Positions 1 through 11,469 of a stretch of 64,000 bases of DNA are shown piece after piece. The stretch lies in contig JAMXIF010000073.1 of assembly GCA_028583685.1 (NCBI GenBank), positions 4,771,694 through 4,835,693 on the forward strand, read 5' to 3'. The notes beneath the pieces were generated by a model. The model was not told the DNA's origin. It ran no database searches and saw only the letters and a program-made list of their open reading frames with translations. Positions within the stretch are counted from its first letter, which is position 1. Each line of letters opens with the position of its first letter. Position numbers and translations under genes: made by a program. Origin of the DNA: Petaurus breviceps papuanus (taxonomy: Eukaryota > Chordata > Mammalia > Diprotodontia > Petauridae).

Positions 1-1135
1 TTGGATATTTGTGGAGTCTTGTACAGATAAGTTTAGAGTAGACTTTTCCAGGTCACTAAAAAGAATAATCTGGAGTGGAGAGTTAGCTCAGTAAGAATGA
101 AATTCTCAGTGAGAAAGAACAATAAAAATAATCATAAAGATTTTCTCTTATTCAGAGCTTCTTAAATGTCAGTGGCTGGCAGGTAAGTTTCCTTTAGAGG
201 CTACCCTCCTCTTGAATTCCAATGACTGCTCCTGCCATGAGCTCCTGTTTCAGAGGGAAGCACTTTATGGGGTTGGTCCAAGGAATTCCTAACAACTGTT
301 ACCAAGTGCCAGAATAATTGTATTGCACCATTTAGAAGTGGCCTCTTTTATATCAAGTCCCATTTGTGAGTTATGAACACCCAATGCAATTTAGCACAGC
401 AATCAGGGTACCAGAAATATATTCTTCTTTCCTCCATCCCTGCATCTCTCCAGTGTCTTGTTCTCAGGTTTTCCAATAATGTTTCTCACCTTCAAACTTG
501 ACCTCTTGGCTTATTCTTATTGCTGGCTCTTGCTGTTTCTCCTTTGCCTTCTCCCACCTCATTACTAACTCAACTTTCCTCTCCCATTTGTTGATCTGTC
601 TTTCTTGCTGACATTGGCCCACAACAGCTCAGCCTAGGAGACTGTACTAATCTGCCTTCCTTGCTCTCTTGTTCTTCCCAGGCTCCTTTTAGCTTCAAGA
701 GTTAGAGATGCATAAATTAGGGATGAATAGAAGGAATTGAGTGAAGAGTCCAGAGTCCAGTGAGATTATATATCATATGAACATATGTATGTACACACAC
801 AGAAATCACTCAGGATACACTTTCTTAGAGTTATTGTCATTTCTAATTCAAGAAAATTTCATCATCTCTGTTCCTGTTATGAGACTTTGTCTTCTTCACC
901 CTACCCCATTACTAATGATAACCAGGAACATCCCGTGATTGTTTTCAAATATATTTAGAGGCACCAGTCCTATTGATTTATGTGCAAGTGGTGACAGAAC
1001 AGTGTTTCTTTCTTTAAACCTGCAAAATGGCTCCATAGTAACTTAGCTACTTTATCTCATACCTCTGTAAATTGATATTTCTTAGTAGACTTGTATCTAC
1101 CTAATTTTCACTGCCCTCGTGAATACAAGCCCTAA
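1..1135. other. Unassigned flank
   Basis: No gene, RNA or clear repeat recognised. Short open frames only. Confidence 0.5.
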
Positions 1136-1139
1136 TCTT

Positions 1140-2215
1140 ACTATTTAGGGAGCTTTTAGCCATGGTGATTAATGACACATTTTGAAACCACTCTGGAAAG
1201 CAACTTGGAATTATGCACAAAAAGTTACTAAGGAGTATATGCCCTTTGACCCAGTTATACCACTGCTGGACCTATAGCCAAAACACACCAAAGAAAGAGG
1301 AAAATGTCTTTCACATACAAAAATATTTACAGTAGCTCTTCTTGTGGTGGCAAAAATAAATTGGATAAGAGCACTGGCCCTAGAATTGGGATGACCTGGG
1401 ATCGAATCCAGGCTCTGATACTTACTCAGCACCACATCCAGAAATAACTGGCCATGTAAACTTGAGCAAGTTACTTAACCCCGACTGCTTAAAAAAAATT
1501 GGAGACCAATAAGATACCCATTGATTGAAGAATGGCTGAATAAACTGTGGTATATGAATATGATAAAGTAATATTGAGATATCAAAAATGAGAAAATAGA
1601 TCATTTCAAAAAGACATGGGAAGACACATGAACCAATGTAAAGTAAGCATAACCAGAACAATTTATACTATAACATCAATATTATAAAAAAAAGGAATAG
1701 TTTGAAGACTTTTATAAACTGGTGAAGAATAAAATTAGCAGACCTGGGAGAACAATTTATATGTAACAACAGTTGTGTAAAAAGAAACAACTTTAAAAAC
1801 TGCAAGAACCATGATTTTGAAGGACGAGCTATGCTAACAATTACTGTTCTTGGCACAGTGCCAAGAAATGATAAGATTTAGGGCACTATATACACATATA
1901 GTGTGAGTATATGTGTGCACACATAGCTATTGACATAATTTTTCTTGACTATACATTTATTGTAAAAAATAGTTCTATATTTTCATTTTTTCTAATGGAA
2001 TGGGGTGTAAAAGGGAGAGAAATTATGTTTGTTAATTAGTCAAAAGAGAAAGGAGGCATTATGGATATGAAATATGGCATGTACTTTCAGATGAGGTCAC
2101 TATATTTTTTAATTTTACTTTACTGTTTTACTATGTTACAAAAGTCTTCTCATGAAGTGAGATTAATCTATATATGTTTTTAATGTAAAACAAAACATAA
2201 ATAATTTATTTTTTT
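1140..2215 (+). mobile_element. L1 3' end (ORF2 C-terminal region and 3' UTR), decayed
   Basis: Plus strand. It follows the marsupial L1 ORF2 end: ACTCTGGAAAGCAACTTGGA near 1190, then the CCCAGTTATACCACTGCTGG, CAGTAGCTCTTCTTGTGGTG and GAATGGCTGAATAAACTGTG segments. A degraded 3' UTR runs to an A/T-rich end near 2215. Split by a SINE at 1366-1495. Confidence 0.7.
1366..1495 (+). mobile_element. CORE-SINE (WALLSI type) in the L1 fragment
   Basis: Head AAGAGCACTGGCCC, B-box-like GGGATCGAATCC, core CAGAAATAACTGGCCATGTA and a short A-tail. TSD AAATTGGA at 1358-1365 and 1496-1503. Confidence 0.85.
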
Positions 2216-2451
2216 AAAAGAAAGAACACTAAGAACACTAAGCACAGCCTGGGAATATTTAAGCAGGAGAAGAGAAAAATGGGGAGATATATGATAGTTG
2301 TCTTGTATTTGAAGGATTGTTATGTGAAAGAGGGATTAGAATTCTTATTCTGCTTTACTGTGAATTGCAGAGCTAGAACCAATGAAAGGAAGTTATAGGG
2401 AGGCAGATTTGTGTTCCTATAAGAAAAAAATTCCCTAACAGTTAGATGTGT

Positions 2452-3330
2452 CAATTCAATTCAATTCAATTCATTTCAATTCAAGAAACATTGATTTTTC
2501 TTTGGAGGAGGTAAGGCAGGGCAACTGGGGTTAAGTGACTTGGCCAAGGTCACATGACTAGCAAGTGTTAAGTGTCTGAGGCCAGATTTGAACTCAGGTC
2601 CTCCTGACTCCAGGGCCGGTGCTCTATTCACAGTACCACCTAGCCATCCCAAGAAAAATTTATTAAGAACCTATTTTATGCCAGGCACTCTGCTGGGTTC
2701 TAAGGACACAAAGACAAAATAGAAGCAGAACCCCTTTTTCTAGGAGATAATATTGTATTGGGGAGTATGGTGAAGAATACCATATGTACATAGATAAGTA
2801 AATACAAAGTGTAGAAAAAGAATACAAAATATTTGCAGGAGAATATAATTTCTTAATAACTGGTATGATCAGAATATTCCCTCTCCCATAGGAGGTAGCT
2901 TTTAAATTATATCTTGAAGGACACTAGGCATTACAATGGGTGGTGATAAGAATGGAGTACATTTCAGATATAGAAATACATGCGCATAAAGTCATGGAGG
3001 TGGTAGATGGCACATCATGTAAGGGCAATAGCTAGCAGGCCAATTTGGCTTCAGTGGAACACTTCTGAAGGAGAATAATTTGGATTACTACTGTAAAACT
3101 AAGAGGGTATCATATTGGGGAAGACCTTTACACGGCAGAGGATTTTTAAGCAGGATACAGGGAACTATTGAAGATTTTTGAGTAAGGAAGGGATGTGATC
3201 AAATCTGTTTTAGGAATATAAATTTGGCTTCTAGAGGGCTGATTGGAAAGAGAAGAGACTGAATTTTGAGAGGCCAATCAAGAGGCTGTTGTAATAGTCC
3301 AACCTAGAGGGCCTGAACTAGAGGAGCAGC
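2452..3330 (-). mobile_element. L2-clade LINE 3' portion
   Basis: Starts with the ATTCAA tandem terminus (2452-2485) typical of the L2-type 3' end read in reverse. It continues with TTTATTAAGAACCTATTTTA and CCAGGCACTCTGCTGGG, then older sequence (GAGGCTGTTGTAATAGTCCA) up to about 3330. Split by the SINE at 2493-2650. Confidence 0.6.
2493..2650 (-). mobile_element. WSINE-type CORE-SINE
   Basis: Minus orientation: GGGTTAAGTGACTTGGCC, TTTGAACTCAGGTCCTCCTG, then CCACCTAGCC. TSD AAGAAACATT / AAGAAAAATT at 2483-2492 and 2651-2660. Confidence 0.88.
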
Positions 3331-3349
3331 TGCATTGTTTTGTTTTGTT

Positions 3350-4580
3350 ACAATTTCCTTTGGTGACATGTCTTTCATTCCTCAAGATTCTGTCCTTGGC
3401 TCACTTCTCTCTCTTTATATTTTCATCTTAATCAGTGTTATCCATTCAGACAGCTTCAACTCTCATCTCTGTTCTATATATCTCATTTTGATTTCTCTCT
3501 TTAGCTCCATACTAACATTTTTCTATGTCTACTGGACAGCTACCCCTATGCGTCCTGTCAGTGACTCATGTTTAATATACGTAAAACTAAATTCATAATT
3601 AATATCCCTATAACCTCTGCCTTTCCTTGCAGTGACATAACCATTCATCTGGTCTCCCATACTTGAATCCTTGATTTTTCCCTTTTCTTCATTCCTCCCC
3701 AAACTAGACTTTCAAAAGAGACATCCTTGATTCTGCTTCCATAACATCTCTCATATCCATCCTAGACTTTTCACTGTCATCACAAAAATACAGACTCATT
3801 ATCATCCACCTGGATGATTTTAATAACCTTTTAACCAGTGCCCTTAATTCCAGGGTCTCTTGCTTCCACTGCATCCTGCACACTACCACGAGATTTATCT
3901 TTTTCATGTATGGACCTGATCATGCCATTCAATACCTTTCAATTCTTCTTACTGAATAAAGTAGTAAAGTTTAGGGCCCAGTACCACTCCCTCCCCTTTC
4001 CAGCCTTTTATCATATTTCTGACCATATGTTCTATGCTTTAGCCAAATTGATACTAAACATCTCTTGAATAATTCTTTCACTTATCTGTCTTGTTGACTT
4101 TGTTCATGCCATTTCTACTCTTGTAATTTCCAGTCACTCTGTCCCTAACATATGGAACCTAATATGCCGGGTAAAAGTAAATCCAACCAATAAAGGTCAT
4201 AAATATCACCTCTTCTATGAAGTCTTATCTGGTTCCTTTTACTATAAATTATCTTTCATTCCTCAAACTATGCACTGCATACTGTCTTTCTCCTATTCTC
4301 TTCCCTGTTTTATATCATAGATTATAAATTTTTTAGAACTGGAAGTGGTCTTAGAATTCATCGAATGGAATCTTTACATTTTACAGTTGAAGAAACTAAG
4401 GTCCAGAGAGGTTAAGTACTTGTTCGAGATCACACAGGAAATGGGATTCAGAATTTGAATCTGTATCTTCTTATTAAATGGTCACTTTTTTATATCATGT
4501 GTAAAATCTTTTTTACTAGATTGTAACCTCAGTGATGATCAGGACAATTTCTTATGTATCTTTAAAAAAAATTTCTCCCT
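3350..4580 (+). mobile_element. L2 LINE, ORF2 C-terminal remnant and 3' UTR
   Basis: Plus strand. Decayed L2 reverse-transcriptase-end sequence (GTCCTTGGCTCACTTCTCTC) followed by a 3' UTR-like segment with CATGCCATTCAATACCTTTC and TTCTATGAAGTCTTATCTGG. A MIR splits it at 4310-4490. Open frames here are chance reads through the repeat. Confidence 0.65.
4310..4490 (+). mobile_element. MIR/THER1 SINE
   Basis: ATTTTACAGTTGAAGAAACT, GAGAGGTTAAGTACTTG and ACACAGGAAATGGGATTC form the usual CORE block. Confidence 0.8.
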
Positions 4581-5239
4581 ATGCCTACCAAAGCTTTGCA
4601 TAATGGTAAGAAATGATAGAATATAGGACAGCAAAACCCTTCTCTTCCACTTCCTAGATGACAATTCAAAAACAGGGGAATGGACTGGAATTTCCAGGAA
4701 TGTCTGTGGGACTGAATGATGTAACTCATGATTATACAGCACCTTAAGATTTGCAAATTTTTATGGTCACATTATTTTAATAAACTGGAATTATAAGAAA
4801 ATATAAACTACACCCCCCATCAAGTCTACTTCTTCCCAGATCTTCAGAAAAGTTCTCAGTGAAGACACACCCACAGTTTAGGTGAATAAGAGCAGATATG
4901 AAACTATAAGCATTCCCTCAATACAAGAAAGGTAAAGAAGCAAAGACTTTTCCAGCTCACTGGTCTAATTTTTGTCAATTACTAGGAGAAGCTTAGCGAG
5001 CTCTGGGTGATTGCTAATTTCGGCAAATTTTCTCCTATGTCTCCTTCTTTCTCTCAGTTTTTCACCATTCTCTATTCTTGCTCAATACTCAGGCTACTGC
5101 TGTCTGTCTCTTGAGCCCCCAAGCTATTATCTTGTCTTTGGAAGTCCAATAAAGGGAAGAGTCCCAAAGTATAGCTGGCTGATACATTTCTTTATTCTTT
5201 TGCACTGCTACTACTCCTCACTTCTACCATGAAGGATGA

Positions 5240-5400
5240 TGAAGGTGGAAAGGAAGAAGAGATAATATATATTATCATTTAACCCTCATGAAAACCCTAG
5301 GTGTCATGATTTCTATTTTACAGTTGAGAAAACTAGTGCAACTGGAGATGTAACATGCTCAAGTCAGAGGCATATGAGGATGGCTGGATGTAAATTGACT
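5240..5400 (+). mobile_element. MIR fragment
   Basis: CATTTAACCCTCATGAAAAC and TTTTACAGTTGAGAAAACTA match the MIR core region. Confidence 0.65.
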
Positions 5401-6009
5401 GTTATTTTTGTTTTGTTTTGGTCTGTGATAAGGGTTGCAATATAGCAATGCAACATACACCCCCCATGGCATGGCTATCTTCTTTCTAGCCTTTCCCTGA
5501 TTCTTGGACTCTTATTTAAGTCTTTGCTGCTCTTAGCTCCCTTAAACTAGCAAGAGATTAATCAAAAAGTCAAGGTTTGATCCTCTGCGCACATCTTATT
5601 AGAATCATCATCATTCATGGTAGGCATTTAATTGAGCACAATAAATATTTTAGCACCAAGACTTGGCAGGCTCACTGCTCCTGGACTTCTCCAGGGTACT
5701 CATGGAATAAGGAACACTTATGAACCCCAGGATTCCTGTAAACTCCGGAGTTTATATCAGTACTTACAGATGTGCCTTAATATTTTGTTGCAGCTGGAAC
5801 CTTGCTGATGTGACATTGAATTCAAATGTAGAACTGGAAAGAGCCACCCATTGTATCTTATGAGCACTAATGAGTATGACGGGGATTTTAGGAATAATCC
5901 TTTCATTAACTGCTGGTCCAGCATTTGGAAATCACTGCAGAATGATCTCCATGTTAGCTAAAGTCATTTTGAAATATTGTCAAGATGATAATATTCTCAT
6001 TTATTCAGT

Positions 6010-6235
6010 GCTTAAAAGTTTATTCCTTATATCACTGTAAGGTTGATTATGAATTGTATTATGTATAGAGGTACATTGAATGTAACATTATCCCCCTTTT
6101 GCAGAAGAGGAAATTGAGAGTCAGAAGTTAAGACAGCTTACTCACAACCACATGACAGGTAAATACCAGAGTTGAGATTTATAGTTCAGTCTCTTGAGTC
6201 TAAGTCTGGTGCATGTTTCACTATGCCTTACTGAC
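6010..6235 (+). mobile_element. MIR SINE
   Basis: TATCCCCCTTTTGCAGAAGA, GGAAATTGAGAGTCAGAAG and ACAACCACATGACAGGTAA. Confidence 0.7.
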
Positions 6236-6299
6236 TCCCTTAAGGAGTCATGGACTGGAAACCAAAATATGCCCAATGCGTTCCTAATCTGTGTTTAAA

Positions 6300-6470
6300 G
6301 GATCAGAAGTATGGAGCTGGATGGCACCAGACTTCCTGGTTTAAAGGATTAGACCTCCTTATTTTACAGACAGGGAAAATGAGGCCATGAGAGATTAGAT
6401 GACTTATCCAAGGTCACATGTAGGATTAGTGTTAGAATTTGAACTTAAGAGTCTTAGACCCCATAGTGAC
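6300..6470 (+). mobile_element. MIR/THER1 SINE
   Basis: GAAAATGAGGCCATGAGAGA and CTTATCCAAGGTCACATG are diagnostic of the core. Confidence 0.7.
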
Positions 6471-6669
6471 CATGATGGCACATATACTTTTGGTGATGGC
6501 TTTCAGAATTATTCTCTGAGTGTATCTATATACTCTACTAAAATCTTTCTGTGATATCTTATTTTGATACAGATGTGACCCTGAATTTTCAGAGGCTATG
6601 CCAGGAGAGCAAAAGCTCTGTTAGCGCATGCTGGGTTGGAAAGGCTTTGAATATAGACCTGGCGATGAA

Positions 6670-6965
6670 TAATAGGAACATAGCCTTAGAGGTGAAATAT
6701 GCCTTAGAGATTATCTAGACCAGGGGTGGGGAACCTCAGGCTAGCCCTCTAGGTCCTCAAGTATGGCCGTTTGACTGAATCCAAACTTCACAGAACAAGT
6801 CCCCTTAATAAAAGGATTTGTTCTGTAAAACTTGGACTCAGCCAGAAGGTCACATCCAAAGACCAAGAAGGCCACAGGTTCCCCATTCCTGATCTGGACC
6901 AACTCCCCCATTTTACAGATGTGTATCCTGAGGATTAGAGTGGTTAAATGATTTTTCCTTCATCA
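6670..6965 (+). mobile_element. MIR/THER1 SINE split by the hAT MITE
   Basis: Left part AGGAACATAGCCTTAGAGGT before the MITE; right part CCATTTTACAGATGTG after it. The halves join at the 8-bp duplication. Confidence 0.65.
6721..6891. mobile_element. hAT-type palindromic MITE, 171 bp, 8-bp TSD
   Basis: Terminal inverted repeats CAGGGGTGGGGAACCT (6721-6736) and AGGTTCCCCATTCCTG (6876-6891). The interior is largely self-complementary around a short loop near 6810. Flanked by 8-bp repeats ATCTAGAC (6713-6720) and ATCTGGAC (6892-6899), typical of hAT transposition. It splits a MIR/THER1 SINE, so it is younger than that SINE. No transposase. Confidence 0.85.
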
Positions 6966-7522
6966 TAGAACAACGTCAGCATTAAAGAATGCTATGCTAT
7001 ACCATGATGCCTGCTTGGACTGTGTCTGTTATTAAAGTTAAAGTCTTGTTAAAGTCAAAGAGACTCATGACTAGAAAGCTCATCTACCAGCTGGTAAAGC
7101 TTTTCAGCCACAACAACTTATCAGAATCATCTAAAGATCCTTTCAGTATGGAAGTCATAAACTATGTGTTTATGTAAAATGTAATTTTACTAGAAATAAC
7201 AGAGAAGCTGAGAATCATATTTCAAAAACTGTTCCTTTCTGAGGTCTGAGGGCTGCCTCATTGGCCTCAGTAAATGGCTATCTTTTAAATGGGAACTACA
7301 CTCATGATACACCTGGTTCTTAGGTTACAGCAACAGAGAATGGGTTAATGGAAAGATCACTGGGTTCTGGCTCAAGGCTCACCTATGAGACCATTTCCTA
7401 TCTCTGGGCCCTGTGCTCCCATTCCAATGATTCAGAAATATCAGTATTTGACCCTCCTCAGTGTTATCCGTTGGTTCTTCCTAATAATCAGACATTTACT
7501 GTGTTTGAAAGATGAATAATTT

Positions 7523-7661
7523 TGGGACAGCTAGGTGGTGCAGTGGATAGAACATCAACCCTGAACTCAGGAGGATGTGAGTTCAAATTTGACCTCAGAC
7601 ACTTACTAGCTGTGTGACCCTGGATATGTCACTTAACCCTGAATGCCTAAAAAAAACCAAA
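7523..7661 (+). mobile_element. WSINE-type SINE, first of a head-to-tail pair
   Basis: GGGACAGCTAGGTGGTGCAG head, TCACTTAACCCTGAATGCC tail and a short A-run. The TSD AAAGATGAATAATTT (7508-7522) recurs only after the second SINE (7832-7846, one mismatch). Confidence 0.88.
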
Positions 7662-7831
7662 GGGGGTGGCTAGGTGGCACAGTAAGAGTACCAATTCTGG
7701 AGTCAGGAGGACCTATGTTAAAATCCGGCCTCAGACACTTAACAATTACTATCCATGTGACCTTGGGCAAGTCACTTAACCCCGATTGCCCTGCTTTCCC
7801 CCCTCCAAGAAAAAAAGCAAAAAACAAAAAA
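7662..7831 (+). mobile_element. WSINE-type SINE, second of the pair
   Basis: GGGGGTGGCTAGGTGGCACA head, CAAGTCACTTAACCCCGATT, then CCCCCCTCCAAGAAAA and a long A-rich tail. It probably inserted into the A-tail of the first copy. Confidence 0.88.
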
Positions 7832-8515
7832 AAAGATGGATAATTTCATTCACAATGTAATGGAAACATAGGACACACATGAGGCATATGACTTCTCTCC
7901 TTTAGATTCCTGCTTAATCCCTGTGACTTATAGCACTGTACTGAGGTAGAGTCTCAGTTGGGAGGGGTCCAGCTTGGTTTCCCCACTTAAGGGTTCCTCC
8001 CAGATTCTCCATTCTCTTCTTCATCCCTCCAGCATCACTGGTCTCTGCCTGCTTTTGCGGCTCCCGCTCATGGTCCTTCTCTGTTGCTGATCTCAACTCC
8101 TGGCAGCTGAGAGTTCTCTCAGTCTCTGTCCTCCCTAGTCCCTACATCCTGATAATCAGCTCTTCTTCACTGCTCTACGAAGCCCAGCTCTCTTCCCACA
8201 GATGGTGCTCATCTCCTTCTTCAGGCATTTGCTCACTAGTCCAGTGCTCATGGAGCCAAGAAACAAACACACTGTCATTAGCCTCGATGCTTATTCTATG
8301 CATGTTCTCACAGCCCCCAAGTTTCACAGGCTAGGTTTATTGGGAAGATGTGGAACTCTTTCATCTTATATCTTCAAGTGTGTCTCTATCTCCCACACCA
8401 ACAGAGGTTTATGATAAATCACTGCCACCCCTCTTCATTCCTCTCCTGGTCCAGGTTTTATATCTCCTGGAGCTACTCTTTTAATTCTCATGATTCAGAA
8501 AAGCACCCAAACTTC

Positions 8516-8562
8516 CTTCCTTCCTTCCTTCCTTCCTTCCTTCCTTCCTTCCTTCCTTCCTT
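8516..8562 (+). repeat. (TTCC)n microsatellite
   Basis: About 11 uninterrupted tetranucleotide units. Confidence 0.9.
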
Positions 8563-8619
8563 GTTCTTTTACTTTCTCCAGAGCACACAGGCCTAAGTAT
8601 TTGAATTATCCAGGGGCTG

Positions 8620-8730
8620 CACACACACACACACACACACACAAATACTCACGCACATATGCTTGCACACACACACACACTCACGCATACACACACACAC
8701 TCACACGCACACACACATACACACACATTC
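8620..8730 (+). repeat. (CA)n-rich compound microsatellite
   Basis: CA runs interspersed with TCACGCA and TACACA units; the open frame across it is repeat-derived. Confidence 0.9.
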
Positions 8731-9349
8731 TAAGAGACCAGAGAGCAATGCTACAGGCACCTGAATCAGGGCACAGGAAAATGGAGATTAATCATCCCCT
8801 ACATATGTTTAGCCTAAAGAGAAAATCCTCAAAGGGAATATAATTTCTTTCTAAATTTTTGGAAGGCTATCATTTCTATTCAACTTGGCCCCAATGGGCA
8901 GGACTGTGGACAATGAGTAGACATTGCTAAGAATCAGATGCTGACAGTACCAAAGCAAAGACTTTCTCACTACTCCAACTGTTCAAAACTGTAATGTGCT
9001 ACTTTGGGACACAGTGGGTTTCCTTTTTGTGCTAGAGAGAATTCTTGTTTAGGTATACAAGACCTCTTCCATAATTCTAATGCAGGCTCTGTCTTCAGGG
9101 AGCTGAATGTATTTGAGAAAATAAGATTGATCCACATGAAGCAAATAAAGAATTGTTTAAGACTATGTACTAAATTGCTAAATTAAATAAAATGCCATCC
9201 ATTCTGTGATTATCACAGAAAAAGGATGTGTGAATGATTCTCTGTTTAGAGGTGTTTAGAATTCTGAAAGGTAAAGTCTATTGCCCCAGAATACTACATG
9301 GTAGTTTAAAAAAATTATCTTATAGCCCCCACGTGAGTTGCACTATTTC

Positions 9350-9545
9350 CACTACTCTAATAATAATCTTTGTGTAGAATTTTAAGGATTTGCAAATTAC
9401 TTATATTTGTTATATTTGACCCTTATAATTACCTGATTAGGTGTTATGATTATCCCCATTTTTAAAATGAAGAAACTGAAGCAGACAGAGATTAAGTGGC
9501 ATATCTAGGGTCATACCTCTACTAGGATATGAACTCAGAAGGTAC
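9350..9545 (+). mobile_element. MIR SINE
   Basis: TATCCCCATTTTTAAAATGA, AGAAACTGAAGCAGACAGAG and GGATATGAACTCAGAAGG. Confidence 0.7.
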
Positions 9546-9837
9546 CTATTGAGATGCCGGGCCATGATGGAGGAGTCTAGAGTTAAACCTGGTTAACAAG
9601 GAAGAGACAACTGGCCTAGCTGCCCTCCTTAAACAGAAGTGGGAGGAAGATCCATCCAACCAGAGGGAGAGGCTGAAAGGGCTGAGGGTACTTTTGGGGT
9701 GTGAATTTTAGGGATAAAGTGATCTTTCAGGATGAAGAGGTCTCTGGGACATAATGGGGAAATTTGAATAGCAGACCTGTTATGAGAAACAAAGTAATCT
9801 CTATAAAGCATACATATGTAAAATCTATTCTTGTTAT

Positions 9838-10005
9838 CATCATCATCAGCAGCAGCAGCAGCATCACCATCATCACCACAAGCAGAATAAGCTCCTTGAG
9901 GACAAGGATAGTGTCTTATTTCATCTTCATATCCTCGGTGTCTGAGAGAGGGGTTGTGTCCCTTGAAGGAGCTTAACAAATACCTATTTGATTGAACTGA
10001 ATTAA
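9838..10005 (+). repeat. Trinucleotide run and L2 3' end
   Basis: CATCAT/CAGCAG/CACCAT run (9838-9880), then AGCTCCTTGAGGACAAGGAT and GAACTGAATTAAG, the L2-type 3' terminus. Confidence 0.6.
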
Positions 10006-10234
10006 GATCCTAGCTATTTGTCTCTGCACGTTGATGGAATGCTTATTTCCCAAATGGTCTACCAGCTTGTAGAGACTCACTCAGTGGTTTCCTGGTGGGT
10101 ACATTTCATTAGGCAGGAACCCAGCAGTAATAATTACCTTTCATTATAACTCCCTAGTGAGTTTTTCCTCTAGTGCCTTCTCTTCACAGATGCTTTCCTA
10201 AGCCTGGCCTTACCCACAACACTCTATGTTGGGT

Positions 10235-10400
10235 AGTTTGCTCCAATTTAATTCAACAGATGTTGAGTAAGCACTTAACTATGTTCCATGCATTGTGATA
10301 GGCACTGGGATTACAAAGATGACACTAGTCCCTGTCCTCAGGGAGCTTTCAGTCCAAAAGGGGCAGCAGCACACACATACATACACAAATCAGTATGAGA
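10235..10400 (-). mobile_element. L2-clade 3' fragment
   Basis: AATTCAACAGATGTTGAGTA, GATAGGCACTGGGATTACAA and CTCAGGGAGCTTTCAGTCC. Confidence 0.6.
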
Positions 10401-10603
10401 AAAAAGAAAACTGAACTCTTAGTAATCCTGATAGCCAGCTTTGGTCCCAGAGAAAAGATCATTAACACATCCTCCCTTTCCTGGACAGAGAAGAACTTTG
10501 GGGGCAGAATATTGCATGCATTGTTGGACTGGGTCAGTGTACCAGTTTTAGATAATTATTTTTTCTTTGTTAAAATGGAGGATTCAATTATGGGATTGGG
10601 AAT

Positions 10604-10712
10604 TATATAATATCATATCATCATATAATATCATACCATATATTATATCACATGTCATGTCATATATATTAATTTATTATATATTATAATAATATATACC
10701 ATATTATAAAAA
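10604..10712. repeat. AT-rich low-complexity (ATATCAT/TATA) tract
   Basis: Almost pure A/T with ATATCATATC-type units; it can fold back on itself. Confidence 0.8.
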
Positions 10713-10939
10713 ACAAGTCATCAATAAACCCACTTTTAAAAATTATCATGATGCATGGTTAGAATGTGTTAAGTTTAAACAAGTCACAACGAAGAGTGAC
10801 AATACATCTGAAGAGGTGTCTTTCATCCTGGAAGATCACAGGAAGACTCAATGCAGAAGATCATTTCTGAGCCAGGTAGTGATATCTGAGCTGGGCTTGA
10901 GGGGTGAGAAGGGAAGGAGAGGGATAGCAAGGACATGAG

Positions 10940-11195
10940 CATTGACATCGTGCCTATGAAGTGCTGGGTACTGTGCTAAGTACTTTCCAAATATTACCTT
11001 GTTTGATCCTCACAACGACCTTGCAAAGTAGGTACTTCTGCTACTACCCACTTTTTACAACCGAGGAAAGTAGTTTTTTTTTTTTAAGTGACTTGTCCAT
11101 GGTGACATAGCTAATAAATGTTTGAGGTCCAACTCAGTCTTCCTGGATTCAGGTCCAGAATCTTATTTGCTGTAACACTAGCTGCCTCTAAGAAG
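10940..11195 (+). mobile_element. MIR SINE
   Basis: TGTGCTAAGTACTTTCCAAA, TGATCCTCACAACGACCTTG and GTGACTTGTCCATGGTGAC; a long T-run sits inside. Confidence 0.75.
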
Positions 11196-11469
11196 GATTC
11201 CAGAATGCAATGACATAGAGGGAGGAGTGGAAGATTGACTTATACTCATTGTCAGAGGCAATCATCAACTTTTTGTCTAGACCTTCCTGTTGGGATTTTT
11301 TGAAAGTGAATATGCTATGCAATGTTATTGGAACAGTCATAGAAGCCACAGGGGGTGAGCAGGTCTCTTGGTTTTTTACAAATTTTTATAGATTATTTTG
11401 TTTTGCTTAGTTTCAGTGAAATAAATAAGGCATAGATTTTTATGGTTTTTTTTTTCATTGTTTAAAAAA

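Noticed and set aside
3335-3598. 87-codon plus-strand frame with hydrophobic segments
   Set aside because: Chance read in an L2 LINE 3' region.
5011-5232. Possible LTR end (CCAATAAAGGGAAGAG...)
   Set aside because: An AATAAA-like motif and general feel suggested an LTR, but no ends or duplication could be defined.
8490-8843. 117-codon frame rich in Pro/Ser and Thr/His
   Set aside because: Translation of TTCC and CA microsatellites.
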